Numbered from the stretch's first letter, positions 36,864 to 45,783 are shown. The stretch is 64,000 nucleotides of DNA from Leptotrichia sp. HSP-536 (GCF_041199985.1 NZ_CP165647.1:496001-560000); one strand, 5' to 3'. Program-made: numbers and translations. Notes: generated from the sequence alone by a model not told the origin.

Positions 36864-37526
36864 ATGAGAAAAATTTTATTGTTTTTATTATTGATTCTGT
36901 CTTTTCAAATTATTGCAAAGGAAGAAGAAGTAAGAATTTGGTATCAAAATGGTAAAATAACCGAAGTTGGTATAACAATTGAAGAAATAGTCGATTTAAG
37001 AAATATAGAAATTAATGAAAGTAACAAAGTGGAAATAGAAATGAAAAATTATAAATTTTTTGTTGACAAATCAGATTTGATACAGGAATATAACAATAAT
37101 AAAGAAAATATTCGAAATAAAGTTCCTAAATTAAGTAACTTAGGAAGTAAAATTGATAAGAAACAACTTAAAGATATTGATTTTAGAGAAACTTTAATTT
37201 CATTAATAAAGAATAAAAAAGTTATTATTTATGATAAAACGAAAAAGAAAAATTTACAAGAAGTAGCTATTTGTAGTGGTTATTCTGAAGAAACAAATCA
37301 AAAAAGACAAGGTTTTTCCGGAGTTATATATGAAAAACTCATTTATAGTGTTGATTTGAAAGATAAAATAATTATTCCTGATTGGAGATTTCACTATAGT
37401 GGAGTGGTAAATAATAATCCAAAAGATAATATAAAACGTAGTGAAAAATCCGAGAATGTAAAAAAATTTAAAGAAGAAGCTATAAAAAATCCAGGAAAAG
37501 AATTTAGATTTCATGTGACTAAATAA
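36864..37526 (+). CDS. exported protein of unknown function
   Basis: 220 residues. Signal peptide MRKILLFLLLILSFQIIA, cleavage probably before KEEEV. The mature chain is Lys- and Glu-rich with mixed predicted strand and helix; a segment AICSGYSEETNQKRQGFSG holds its only Cys. No domain recognised. 44 bases after leuB, 27 before the ABC ATPase remnant; co-transcription is possible but the functions look unrelated. Confidence 0.65.
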   Translation: MRKILLFLLLILSFQIIAKEEEVRIWYQNGKITEVGITIEEIVDLRNIEINESNKVEIEMKNYKFFVDKSDLIQEYNNNKENIRNKVPKLSNLGSKIDKKQLKDIDFRETLISLIKNKKVIIYDKTKKKNLQEVAICSGYSEETNQKRQGFSGVIYEKLIYSVDLKDKIIIPDWRFHYSGVVNNNPKDNIKRSEKSENVKKFKEEAIKNPGKEFRFHVTK

Positions 37527-37553
37527 ATTATAAAAAGAAAATGAGGCATAGTT

Positions 37554-38335
37554 ATGGAAGAAATATTACACTATGAAAATGTAACTTTTAAGCGTGATGG
37601 TAGAGAAATACTGAAAGGAATTGACTGGCATATAAATAAAGGTGAGAATTGGGTACTTTTGGGACTTAATGGTTCTGGAAAGTCAACCCTTCTTGGAATG
37701 ATACCAGCCTATATTTTCCCAACTTCTGGAGAAGTGAGAGTTTTTGGGCATAAATTTGGTAATTATTCTTGGAAAAAAATAAAAAATCGAGTTGGATTTG
37801 TGAGTTCCACATTAAATAATTTTTCAAGCACATTAAATGGTGAAAAGCTGGAAGATGTTGTAATTTCTGGAAAGTTTAATTCAATTGGGATTTATGATGA
37901 AGTTGTGGATGAGGATAGGGAAAAGGCTGATAAGATTATTGAGGATTTTAAGATTTCATATATAAAAAATAATCGTTTTGGTACTTTGTCGCAAGGAGAG
38001 CAACGACGGACATTGCTTGCAAGAGCTTTTATGAATGAGCCTGATTTGCTGATACTGGACGAGCCTTGTTCAGGGCTTGATGTAACTTCGAGGAGTATTT
38101 TTGAAAGTTCTTGAGAAAATTCCAAAAATGATAATGCAATACCGTTTATTTACGTAACTCATCAGATTGAGGAAATTATGCCGTCAGTAACTCATGTGGC
38201 ACTTCTTCACAATGGAAAAATTTTAGCAAAAGGGCTTAAAAAGGATATTTTGACTGGTAAATTACTTTCTCGGATGTTTAATTTGGATGTGAAGATTGTT
38301 TGGGAAAATGAAAGACCTTGGCTGATTGTGAGATA
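37554..38335 (+). pseudogene. ABC transporter ATPase (YlmA/ModF-like), interrupted by TGA
   Basis: Reading continues in one frame across a TGA at 38112-38114. Before it: Walker A GLNGSGKST, Q-loop VGFVSSTLN, signature TLSQGEQRRTLLARA, Walker B LLILDEPCSGLD. After it: IPFIYVTHQIEEIMPSVTH (switch His) and a C-terminus to 38335. Between about 38098 and 38135 the alternative frame gives a better helix (LKVLEKIPK), so two compensating one-base indels around the TGA are likelier than a point mutation. As read, only 186 residues are made, lacking the switch region. Confidence 0.75.
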
Positions 38336-38373
38336 AATTTAGGATTTATCTAAAAGGAGTTGATTTATTAAAC

Positions 38374-39429
38374 ATGGATAAAAGCAGAAAATTTATGGCA
38401 GTAATTTTAGCATTGCTTGCAGCTATTTTTTATGCAATTAATACACCGTTTTCTAAACTACTTTTAAATAAAATTCCTCCGACATTGATGGCATCTTTTT
38501 TATATCTGGGAGCTGGAACTGGTGTCGGTATTATGTACTTGTTTCGTAATAAAGATAAGGATAAATACGAAAAGTTGAATAAAGCAGATCTTCCTTATAC
38601 TATTGGAATGATTGCTCTTGATATTGCGGCACCTATATTCCTGATGATTGGTATAAATATTGGTTCAGCTTCAAATGCTTCACTGCTTGGCAACTTTGAA
38701 ATTGTAGCAACAACAATTATTGCTCTTTTGATATTTAAGGAGAAGGTAACATCAAAGTTATGGATTGCTATCGGATTTATTACAGTATCAAGCATAGTTC
38801 TTTCAGTTGAAGGGATTGAAAGTTTCCAGTTTTCATTAGGATCATTGTTTGTTATACTAGCAACTTGCTGCTGGGGACTGGAAAATAACTGCACTAGAAA
38901 AATCTCGGATAAAAGCACTTACGAGATTGTTTTCCTAAAAGGCTTTTTCTCTGGTGGCGGTGCATTTATAGTCGCCCTTATTTTGGGAGAAAGAATTCCT
39001 GAAATCAAATATATAATAGCTGCTTTGCTACTTGGATTTGTGGCATATGGACTCAGTATTTTTATGTATATCAGAGCACAAAGAGATTTAGGCGCTGCAA
39101 AAACTAGTGCATATTATGCTATAGCTCCGTTTGTAGGAACTTTTTTAGCATTTGTAGTAAATGGCGAAAAACTTACTTTGGTATATTTCATTGGACTTAT
39201 CTTTATGATAATTGGTAGTGCAGTTGTCGTATACGATACAATGGTTAAACGTCACAGTCATAGTCATTCTCACATAATTGTTCATACACATGATGGAAAA
39301 ACACATACACACATTATTACGCATAAACATGAGCATAGTCATTTTATATCAGAGAAAAAGCATAATCATAAACATAAAGATTATATGAATAGCAAAGAAC
39401 ATAAATTGTTACATGAAAAGGGCTTGTAG
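38374..39429 (+). CDS. EamA/DMT-family permease with His-rich C-terminal tail
   Basis: 351 residues. Two EamA repeats, ten hydrophobic segments (about residues 7-290), e.g. AINTPFSKLLLNKIPPTLMA and GAAKTSAYYAIAPFVGTFLAF. After residue about 293 a hydrophilic tail of some 58 residues contains 17 His, mostly as His-x-His (HSHSHSH, HTHDGKTHTH, HNHKHKH). Such tails bind divalent metals in other transporters, so metal sensing or export is a reasonable guess, but DMT substrates are usually metabolites. No metal regulator is adjacent. Ribosome site AAAGGAGT lies 14 bases before the ATG. Confidence 0.8.
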   Translation: MDKSRKFMAVILALLAAIFYAINTPFSKLLLNKIPPTLMASFLYLGAGTGVGIMYLFRNKDKDKYEKLNKADLPYTIGMIALDIAAPIFLMIGINIGSASNASLLGNFEIVATTIIALLIFKEKVTSKLWIAIGFITVSSIVLSVEGIESFQFSLGSLFVILATCCWGLENNCTRKISDKSTYEIVFLKGFFSGGGAFIVALILGERIPEIKYIIAALLLGFVAYGLSIFMYIRAQRDLGAAKTSAYYAIAPFVGTFLAFVVNGEKLTLVYFIGLIFMIIGSAVVVYDTMVKRHSHSHSHIIVHTHDGKTHTHIITHKHEHSHFISEKKHNHKHKDYMNSKEHKLLHEKGL

Positions 39430-39623
39430 ATTTATAAAAGTGTCGTATTTGAAACATAACAAATTAAAGTTTGAAGTCGAAGAATCATTAAAAGAAATGA
39501 AAAATTTTTTGAGCAAGATTAAAACAGTTCAAGAAATTAGAATTTGTAGAGGTGAGAAAAATGTAATGGCAAAACATATTCAACTTAAATCGAAATAATA
39601 TAAAATTATGAGGAGATTATAAG

Positions 39624-40379
39624 ATGAATAATTATATAAAATTAAATGAAGATAGATGGAATAATGTAAAAAATGACTATACTGAGCCATTGACACATGA
39701 AGAATTAGAAGAAGTTAGAAATAATCCAATTTCTGTTGCATTAACTGTTGGGAAAAAAGCTCCAAAAGAATGGTTTGAAAAAGCAAACGGAAAAAAGATA
39801 TTAGGTTTAGCTTGTGGTGGTGGACAGCAGGGACCAGTTTTTGCTATAAAAGGTTATGATGTAACCATAATGGATTTTTCTAAATCACAATTACAAAGAG
39901 ATGATATGGTTGCTAAAAGAGAAGGCTTAAAAATCAATACAGTTCAAGGCGATATGACAAAACCATTTCCATTTGAAGATGAAACTTTTGATATTATTTT
40001 TAATCCAGTTTCAAATGTATATGTAGAAGATTTAGAAAACATATATAAAGAAGCCTCTCGAGTATTGAAAAAGGGTGGATTGTTAATGGTCGGATTTATG
40101 AATCCTTGGATATACATGTATGATGCTGACATTGTATGGGACAAACCCGATGAGGAATTACTTTTAAAGTTTTCAATACCTTTTAATTCAAAAGAACTTG
40201 AAGAGGAAGGCAAGATAACCATAAATCCAGAATATGGATATGAATTTAGCCATACCTTAGAAACTCAGATTAGAGGACAACTTAAAAATGGTCTCGCTAT
40301 GATAGATTTTTATGAATCATGTGATAAAAGACATAGATTATCACGTTATGGAAATGACTATATAGCTACTTTGCATTAA
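39624..40379 (+). CDS. class I SAM-dependent methyltransferase
   Basis: 251 residues. Motif I KILGLACGGGQQGPVFA, motif II VTIMDFSKSQL, motif post-I GDMTKPFPFEDETFDIIFNPVSN, then VLKKGGLLMVGFMNPW: the Methyltransf_11 pattern. Substrate unknown. Good AGGAGAT ribosome site. MITE C lies 88 bases downstream. Confidence 0.85.
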   Translation: MNNYIKLNEDRWNNVKNDYTEPLTHEELEEVRNNPISVALTVGKKAPKEWFEKANGKKILGLACGGGQQGPVFAIKGYDVTIMDFSKSQLQRDDMVAKREGLKINTVQGDMTKPFPFEDETFDIIFNPVSNVYVEDLENIYKEASRVLKKGGLLMVGFMNPWIYMYDADIVWDKPDEELLLKFSIPFNSKELEEEGKITINPEYGYEFSHTLETQIRGQLKNGLAMIDFYESCDKRHRLSRYGNDYIATLH

Positions 40380-40467
40380 ACTATAATGTTATAGAACATA
40401 CTTCAGGAGAATAGCCCGTTTTATTTTCCGTAAGGGTTAAAATCTAAAAATTAGAATTTTGTAATTA

Positions 40468-40618
40468 GGGCGTGTCTGAAAACTCAAAATCTATGTTATT
40501 TTTAATGTTTTTTTGATTTTATAAATTATACAAATTACGATAAAATCAGTATTTATTATTTTTGATTTTAGAAAAATTTGTTAAAAATTCATCATTTTGA
40601 GAGTTTTCAGACAGACCC
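40468..40618. mobile_element. MITE, copy C
   Basis: 151 bp. Ends GGGCGTGTCTGAAAACTC and ...GTTTTCAGACAGACCC, with TA on each side (40466-40467, 40619-40620). Interior nearly identical to copies A and B. Lies between two genes without breaking either. Confidence 0.88.
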
Positions 40619-40663
40619 TAATAGAAATTAATGTTTTTAATAAAATGAAAAAAGAGGAAACTT

Positions 40664-41320
40664 ATGGATTTTAGTAAACTTTATGAAGAAATGATCCAGC
40701 ATAAAAATGAAGAACAGGCTCAAAAAATGTCAAAATATATGCTCAATAAATTTGAATATATTGGAATCAAGACACCAGAAAGACGGGAAATATTTAAAAA
40801 TTTTTTCAAGGAATACAAGAATGAAGAAAAAATTGACTGGGAATTTGTAAATAAATGCTGGGAAAATAGGTACAGGGAATTTCAGTATGTTGCGGCTGAT
40901 TATTTGAAGAATATGAAAGACAAATTGACAATAGATGATATTCTAAAGCTTAAACAGTTAATCTTGAAAAAATCGTGGTGGGATACGATAGACAATTTAG
41001 ATATGACAATAGGAGCTTTGGCATTAAAAGATTCAAATGTGAATGAAATATTGCTGGAATGGAGTCTTGATGAAAATATTTGGCTTAGAAGAATTGCGAT
41101 TGACCATCAGCTTTTGAGAAAAGAAAAAACAAATACTGAATTACTGGAAAAAATTTTAAAGAATAATCTGGGGCAGGCTGAATTTTTTATCAATAAGGCG
41201 ATAGGCTGGGCATTGAGAGATTATAGCAAAATTAGTCCTGAATGGGTAAAAAATTTTATTGAAAAAAATAAAGAAAATATGGTAAAATTAAGTATTAAAG
41301 AAGCTAGTAAATATTTGTAA
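40664..41320 (+). CDS. AlkD-like DNA alkylation repair protein
   Basis: 218 residues, all-helical HEAT-like repeat protein. Signature blocks: KSWWDTIDNLD, DENIWLRRIAIDHQL and FFINKAIGWALRDYSKISPEWVKNFI, the region that in AlkD homologues forms the DNA-binding groove of the base glycosylase. Probably removes N3/N7-alkylated purines. The gene is alone, flanked by MITE C and a lipoprotein gene. Confidence 0.88.
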   Translation: MDFSKLYEEMIQHKNEEQAQKMSKYMLNKFEYIGIKTPERREIFKNFFKEYKNEEKIDWEFVNKCWENRYREFQYVAADYLKNMKDKLTIDDILKLKQLILKKSWWDTIDNLDMTIGALALKDSNVNEILLEWSLDENIWLRRIAIDHQLLRKEKTNTELLEKILKNNLGQAEFFINKAIGWALRDYSKISPEWVKNFIEKNKENMVKLSIKEASKYL

Positions 41321-41358
41321 GTATTAAAGCAAAAAATATTGAAAGGATTTGGTGAATT

Positions 41359-41814
41359 ATGAAAAAAATAGTAATGATAATGGGAACGGCTTTAGTTCTT
41401 TCATCTTGTGGAGTTGTTGGAGCGGCAGGAAGTATTGCTGGTGGAACAATTAAAGCAGCTGGAACTGTTACAGGAGCAGTAATTAAGACAACTGGAAAGA
41501 TTATCGGCGGGATAATTGGTGGAAATGATGGAGAAATTAATGCGAAAGGCGTTAAGTATAAATTTTCTAAGGCAAAAGTTGAAAATGATGGGAATATGAC
41601 AATTGTAACAGGAGTTTTAACAAATACTGGAAGTAGAAAAGAAAATGTTAGAATTGAAATACCTTGCTTTGATAAAAAAGGAAAAAGTGTTGGAGATGCT
41701 GTAGACAGTACAGATTCTATTGATAAAAATAAAAAATGGGAGTTTAGAGCAGTCTTAAATTCGGGAGATGTGAAGGCGTGTAAAGTGAAAGATGCTTATG
41801 TAAGTGCTCAGTAA
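41359..41814 (+). CDS. lipoprotein with glycine-rich segment and FxLYD-like domain
   Basis: 151 residues. Lipobox LSSC at residue about 17 gives a lipid-anchored protein. Residues 18-55 are Gly/Ala/Thr-rich and hydrophobic (GAAGSIAGGTIKAAG... KIIGGIIGG) and could insert in a membrane. The rest is a beta-sandwich type domain (MTIVTGVLTNTGSRKENVRIEIPCFDKKGK) resembling FxLYD domains. Function unknown. AAAGGA ribosome site. Confidence 0.7.
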   Translation: MKKIVMIMGTALVLSSCGVVGAAGSIAGGTIKAAGTVTGAVIKTTGKIIGGIIGGNDGEINAKGVKYKFSKAKVENDGNMTIVTGVLTNTGSRKENVRIEIPCFDKKGKSVGDAVDSTDSIDKNKKWEFRAVLNSGDVKACKVKDAYVSAQ

Positions 41815-41830
41815 AAGTATGAAATAAAAA

Positions 41831-41904
41831 ATTGCTGTATGTATTGTTCTTTGATAAAGGTTACAAATCTTCGTTAGAAGTAGGAACAATTTATTGACAG
41901 CAAT
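41831..41904. ncRNA. tandem structured RNA candidate, unit 3
   Basis: Outer stem ATTGCTGT (41831-41838)/ACAGCAAT (41897-41904), inner stem ATTGTTC (41843-41849)/GAACAAT (41884-41890). Bulge ATGT on one side and TTATTG on the other, with the conserved strand TAGAAGTAGG (41874-41883) next to the inner stem. T-runs lie beyond both ends. Same plan as the two units that follow; strand of transcription not certain. Confidence 0.55.
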
Positions 41905-41908
41905 TTTT

Positions 41909-42004
41909 TTCCGTATGTGTTATTCAAATGACAGCCGATAATTTTATGGGCTATCGGCAGAACCCTTCCAAATAGATAGAAGTAGGGATAACTTTTTGAC
42001 GGAA
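41909..42004. ncRNA. tandem structured RNA candidate, unit 2
   Basis: Outer stem TTCCGT (41909-41914)/ACGGAA (41999-42004), inner stem GTTATTC (41919-41925)/GGATAAC (41986-41992), with the same ATGT and TTTTTG bulges as its neighbours. Conserved strand CCAAATAGATAGAAGTAGG (41968-41986). The variable apical part is a perfect 7-bp hairpin GCCGATA/TATCGGC (41934-41958). Confidence 0.55.
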
Positions 42005-42093
42005 TGTTATTGTATGTAATGTTCATAGAGCGGGAGTCGAACCCACAATGATCCAAATAGATAGAAGTAGGAACATCCTTTTGACAATAACAT
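42004..42093. ncRNA. tandem structured RNA candidate, unit 1
   Basis: Outer stem ATGTTATTGT (42004-42013)/ACAATAACAT (42084-42093), inner stem ATGTTC (42019-42024)/GAACAT (42071-42076), conserved strand CCAAATAGATAGAAGTAGG (42053-42071). The apical part is a T-arm-like hairpin, on the minus strand GTGGG-TTCGACT-CCCGC (42030-42046), without the rest of a tRNA. It is the unit nearest the TerD-domain gene. Confidence 0.55.
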
Positions 42094-42161
42094 CTTGTAT
42101 TGATAATATCATAAAATTTACTAAATATCAAATGAAATTTTATAGTTTATTTTTCTTTTAT

Positions 42162-44552
42162 TTAAATATAATTTGCCAAAATATCATTCAAAGGCAAAGG
42201 GTTATCATTATCAACTTTATTGAAAATAATATCTGCATTTTCTTTTTCAAAAACCTGTGTTCCTCTAGCTATTGCATTTAAGTGTAAAAGTTCATACATT
42301 GTAACATATTTTTTATTCACAAAATATTTAAGTACATCTTCCAAATGGGCAATATCCGTTTTATTCAAATAATTATTGAAAGAAAAATTTTCAGAAACAG
42401 GCATATTCATATCAATCCAGACATATTCATTTTTTTCAAAATCAATCAAAATTGTATTGGTTGTTCTTGTATTTGACAAAATTTGAAAACCTTGTGTAAC
42501 TGCTGATGAATAAAGATTTTTGTCACTCATAGCCTCTTTTTTTGTCAGTTCAAGCACTCCAGCATACACACTTCCAATTTCTTCAAAAGAAAATCCATTA
42601 TATGAACGGATTTCCATAAGAACATAACGAGTGTCAGAATTTTTTAATTTTTCCAAATTATAAACATCAATAAATTCCAAAGCTCCATTTGGTGCATTTG
42701 TAATATCCCCACTAAATACAAAATTAGGTTCAACTTGATTATAATAAGCGACTGTTTTCAAAAATTTAAAATTTTCATCAAAACAAACAACTGATAAATC
42801 AATATCAACCCGCACTTCATTTTTCTTTTCTTTAATGTTTTTCCAGCCAACAAAAAATCTTAAAACTTCTGCATCATTATTAAATGAAAATCTTGATCCT
42901 CTTGTCATCGGCTTAAGCGAAATATTACTGTCTTTTTCACTTGTTGTAACTGTAATATTTTTATAGCTTTCATCAATGAAAACTTTTTCTAGTGGATTTC
43001 TTAATTTTAAATTTTCCAAAATTCCATTTTTTACAGTTTCAAGTAAAAATTTTAGTAAATTTTCATTCAAAAATATAGTTTCATCTAATTTTCTCCAAGT
43101 TCCTTTACTATTTACAACTCTTGGAATAATTTCATTTTCTTTCTCAATTTGATTATTTTCAATTTCTTTGTTTTCTAAATTTTTATCCTTATTAATGGTA
43201 CTTCTAAAAATATTTCTAATCTTAAAAAAGTTTTTACTTTTTTCTTCGCTTATTTCCTGTTTTTTAACAGTATTTTTCAAATTTTCTTTTTCCAATAAAT
43301 TCAAAATTCTATCATAAAGTTGGAAAAGAATACGATTATTCACATCTTTCATGCAACTTTTTAATCCATTTGTAATAATTTCATATTGAGTTTCGTTGGC
43401 ATTATTTAAAAGGGATAAAACATTTCTGACATAATCTCCAGAGTATTTTGAAAATTTGGTAATAAAAATTTTCAATTCATCATTGTTCAGATTTTGAATA
43501 TTAACGCTCATTTTATTAAAATATCCTTTTTCTGTTTCAAAAGAAAATTCTCCAAATAGCATATCAACTGCTTTTTTAACATTTTTATATTTTTTCAAAT
43601 TAATTTTTTTCGCATAAAACATAAAAAACTTATGCCAAACTTTTCTGTATCTTTTAATATCTGGTAAAATATTTGAAATACTATCCAATTTTTTTATGAT
43701 AGCATTTAATTCTGTTCTGTTGAAATACTTAAAATAAATATGCTTAGCATTCAAATCGTTGCGAATAATGCGATTCTTTACAATAATTGAATCAGAATAC
43801 CAGGAATTATTTTTTCTATTAAATTCATCATTAGAAATTTTTGTAATTAACCGTAAAATGTCAGTTGCAGTGTTAAAATTTCCAGCCAAAAAATTTCTAT
43901 GTTTTAAAGTATAGCTGGCAAGAGTTGTCAAAGTTTCTTTCATTTGGATATTATTACAATATTTTTCAAGTTCTTCATCAGAAAATCCGTTAGATAAAAA
44001 GCAGACATCATTTAAATATTGTTGGGAAAGTGTAACATTGCTCGAAAGTAAGTTCATAAAAAGTGTTTCAATTTCTTGATCTCCTGCAAACTTTAAATGA
44101 TAAAGTTCAGCTAATTCAGCTGGTTCTGATCCTAAATCTTCTTTTTCAGTATTTTCATTTTTCCCATGTGGTAAATATCCAAACCAGTAGTGCAAAATCT
44201 GATTTAAATAAATATCGGCTGTTTCCATATTTATTACTTCATTTGGAAAATTTTTATAAAAAATGGTATAATTTTTGTCAGATTTAAACTCTTTTATATT
44301 TTCCAATACTTCTTCACATAATAAAATTGCATATTCTTTATCCAATCTAGAAATTATATAAGCCAAGTCTTTTTCAAAAGTATAGCCAAATCCTTTAAAT
44401 TTTTTTACGATAGTTGCAAATTCGCTGACGGACAATGTATTTCTATTTTCATCAAAGAAATTGCTGTTATTATCAATTTTTTTTAGTTCATCTTTTTGAA
44501 TATAAATACCATTTAAATGTCTTAAAGTTATATTATTTATTGATTTTATCAT
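42162..44552 (-). CDS. large protein with C-terminal TerD-like domain
   Basis: 796 residues, no signal or membrane segment, so cytoplasmic. Residues 1-430 are helical; the block RYRKVWHKFFMFYAKKINLKKYKNVKKAVD and what follows resemble the MXAN_6230/SCO0854 family layout. A Lys/Glu/Asn-rich linker (about 430-490) follows. Residues about 550-690 read as a TerD-type calcium-binding beta domain: VRVDIDLSVVCFDENFKFLKTVAYYN, FSGDITNAPNGALEFIDV, YVLMEIRSYNGFSF. Ter-domain proteins are tied to tellurite, phage and membrane-stress responses. The three structured RNA units start 69 bases after its stop. Confidence 0.7.
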   Translation of the reverse strand: MIKSINNITLRHLNGIYIQKDELKKIDNNSNFFDENRNTLSVSEFATIVKKFKGFGYTFEKDLAYIISRLDKEYAILLCEEVLENIKEFKSDKNYTIFYKNFPNEVINMETADIYLNQILHYWFGYLPHGKNENTEKEDLGSEPAELAELYHLKFAGDQEIETLFMNLLSSNVTLSQQYLNDVCFLSNGFSDEELEKYCNNIQMKETLTTLASYTLKHRNFLAGNFNTATDILRLITKISNDEFNRKNNSWYSDSIIVKNRIIRNDLNAKHIYFKYFNRTELNAIIKKLDSISNILPDIKRYRKVWHKFFMFYAKKINLKKYKNVKKAVDMLFGEFSFETEKGYFNKMSVNIQNLNNDELKIFITKFSKYSGDYVRNVLSLLNNANETQYEIITNGLKSCMKDVNNRILFQLYDRILNLLEKENLKNTVKKQEISEEKSKNFFKIRNIFRSTINKDKNLENKEIENNQIEKENEIIPRVVNSKGTWRKLDETIFLNENLLKFLLETVKNGILENLKLRNPLEKVFIDESYKNITVTTSEKDSNISLKPMTRGSRFSFNNDAEVLRFFVGWKNIKEKKNEVRVDIDLSVVCFDENFKFLKTVAYYNQVEPNFVFSGDITNAPNGALEFIDVYNLEKLKNSDTRYVLMEIRSYNGFSFEEIGSVYAGVLELTKKEAMSDKNLYSSAVTQGFQILSNTRTTNTILIDFEKNEYVWIDMNMPVSENFSFNNYLNKTDIAHLEDVLKYFVNKKYVTMYELLHLNAIARGTQVFEKENADIIFNKVDNDNPLPLNDILANYI

Positions 44553-44708
44553 AAAAATTATCTCCTTTGCTTAAAATTTTTTTAAAATTTTAATATTATT
44601 TATTATACCTTATTATCTATGCTTATACAAGGTTATTTAGGTAAGATTTCTATACAAAAAGGCAAATAAAATTTAAAAATATATAAAATATATCGTTACA
44701 TTAAAAAG

Positions 44709-44742
44709 AAATATTTGCAAATATTTTTAAAAAGTGTATAAT
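44709..44742 (+). promoter_or_regulatory. ilvC promoter with overlapping palindrome
   Basis: TTTGCA (44714-44719), 17-base spacer, TATAAT (44737-44742). A perfect 18-bp palindrome AAATATTTGCAAATATTT (44709-44726) covers the -35 box, where a bound repressor would block polymerase. No T-box or leader peptide is seen: the transcript leader is only about 25 bases. Confidence 0.65.
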
Positions 44743-44772
44743 ATATACATATAAAATTTAGGAGGATAAAAA

Positions 44773-45783
44773 ATGGCAGGAAATATTTTAGGAACAACAG
44801 TTTATTATGATGCTGATTGTGATTTGAGTAAATTGGAAGGTAAAAAAATTACTGTGTTAGGGTATGGTTCGCAAGGGCATGCACATTCTTTAAACTTGAG
44901 AGAAGGTGGATTTGATGTAACTGTTGGACTTAGAAAAGGTTCAAAATCTTGGGATGAGGCTACTGAAGCAGGATTTACAGTAAAAGAAACTGCAGACGCT
45001 GTAAAAGGTGCGGATATAGTTATGATTTTGATTCCAGATGAAATTCAAGCTGATGTATATGCGGCTGATATTGCACCAAACTTGAAAGAAGGAGCTTACA
45101 TCGCATTTGGACATGGATTTAACATTCACTTTGAAAAAATTGTTCCAAGAGAAGATATAAGCGTATTCATGGTTGCACCAAAAGGACCTGGACACTTGGT
45201 AAGAAGAACATTCCAAGAAGGAAGTGGAGTACCTTGTCTAGTGGCAGTGTATAAAGATCCAGCAGGAGATGCAATGGAAGTTGCCAAAGCATGGGCATCG
45301 GCTATTGGTGGAGGAAGATCAGGAATTCTTGAAACTACATTCAAGCAAGAAACAGAAACAGATTTATTTGGTGAACAAGCTGTATTATGTGGTGGAGTAG
45401 TAGAACTTATGAAAGTAGGATTTGAAGTATTGACAGAAGCTGGATACGATCCTGTAAATGCTTACTTTGAATGCTTGCACGAAATGAAACTTATTGTAGA
45501 CTTAATTTACGAAGGTGGATTAGCAACAATGAGAAGTTCAATTTCAAACACTGCTGAATACGGAGATTACATCACAGGACCAAAAATCATAACTGCTGAA
45601 ACGAAAGAGGCTATGAGAGGTGTTTTAAAAGATATTCAAGATGGTAAATTTGCAAATGACTTCTTAGCTGACTCAAAAGCAGGACAACCATTCTTAAAAG
45701 AAAAAAGAGCAGAATTTGCAAATCATCCAGTAGAAAAAGTTGGAGCAGAATTAAGAAAACTTATGCCTTGGATTAAAAAGTAA
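44773..45783 (+). CDS. ilvC: ketol-acid reductoisomerase
   Basis: 336 residues, class I IlvC, second step of valine/isoleucine synthesis. NADPH site GYGSQGHAHSLNLREGG, catalytic FGHGFNIHFEKI and VAPKGPGHLVRR, C-terminal knotted domain with ETDLFGEQAVLCGG (metal-binding Asp/Glu) and NTAEYGDYITGP. Complete. AGGAGG ribosome site. Stands alone; ilvBN and ilvD are not in the window. Confidence 0.96.
   Translation: MAGNILGTTVYYDADCDLSKLEGKKITVLGYGSQGHAHSLNLREGGFDVTVGLRKGSKSWDEATEAGFTVKETADAVKGADIVMILIPDEIQADVYAADIAPNLKEGAYIAFGHGFNIHFEKIVPREDISVFMVAPKGPGHLVRRTFQEGSGVPCLVAVYKDPAGDAMEVAKAWASAIGGGRSGILETTFKQETETDLFGEQAVLCGGVVELMKVGFEVLTEAGYDPVNAYFECLHEMKLIVDLIYEGGLATMRSSISNTAEYGDYITGPKIITAETKEAMRGVLKDIQDGKFANDFLADSKAGQPFLKEKRAEFANHPVEKVGAELRKLMPWIKK

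Noticed and set aside
38112..38114. Selenocysteine or reassigned TGA in the ABC ATPase
   Set aside because: Other genes here use TGA as stop, no Cys is expected at this site, and nearby compensating frame changes explain it better.
39413..39598. 61-residue ORF overlapping the EamA gene end
   Set aside because: No ribosome site, starts inside the previous gene, no recognisable family; possibly a fragment of a lost gene.
42030..42046. A tRNA gene suggested by the T-arm-like hairpin
   Set aside because: No matching acceptor, D or anticodon arm exists around it; it is the apical hairpin of one unit in the tandem RNA array.
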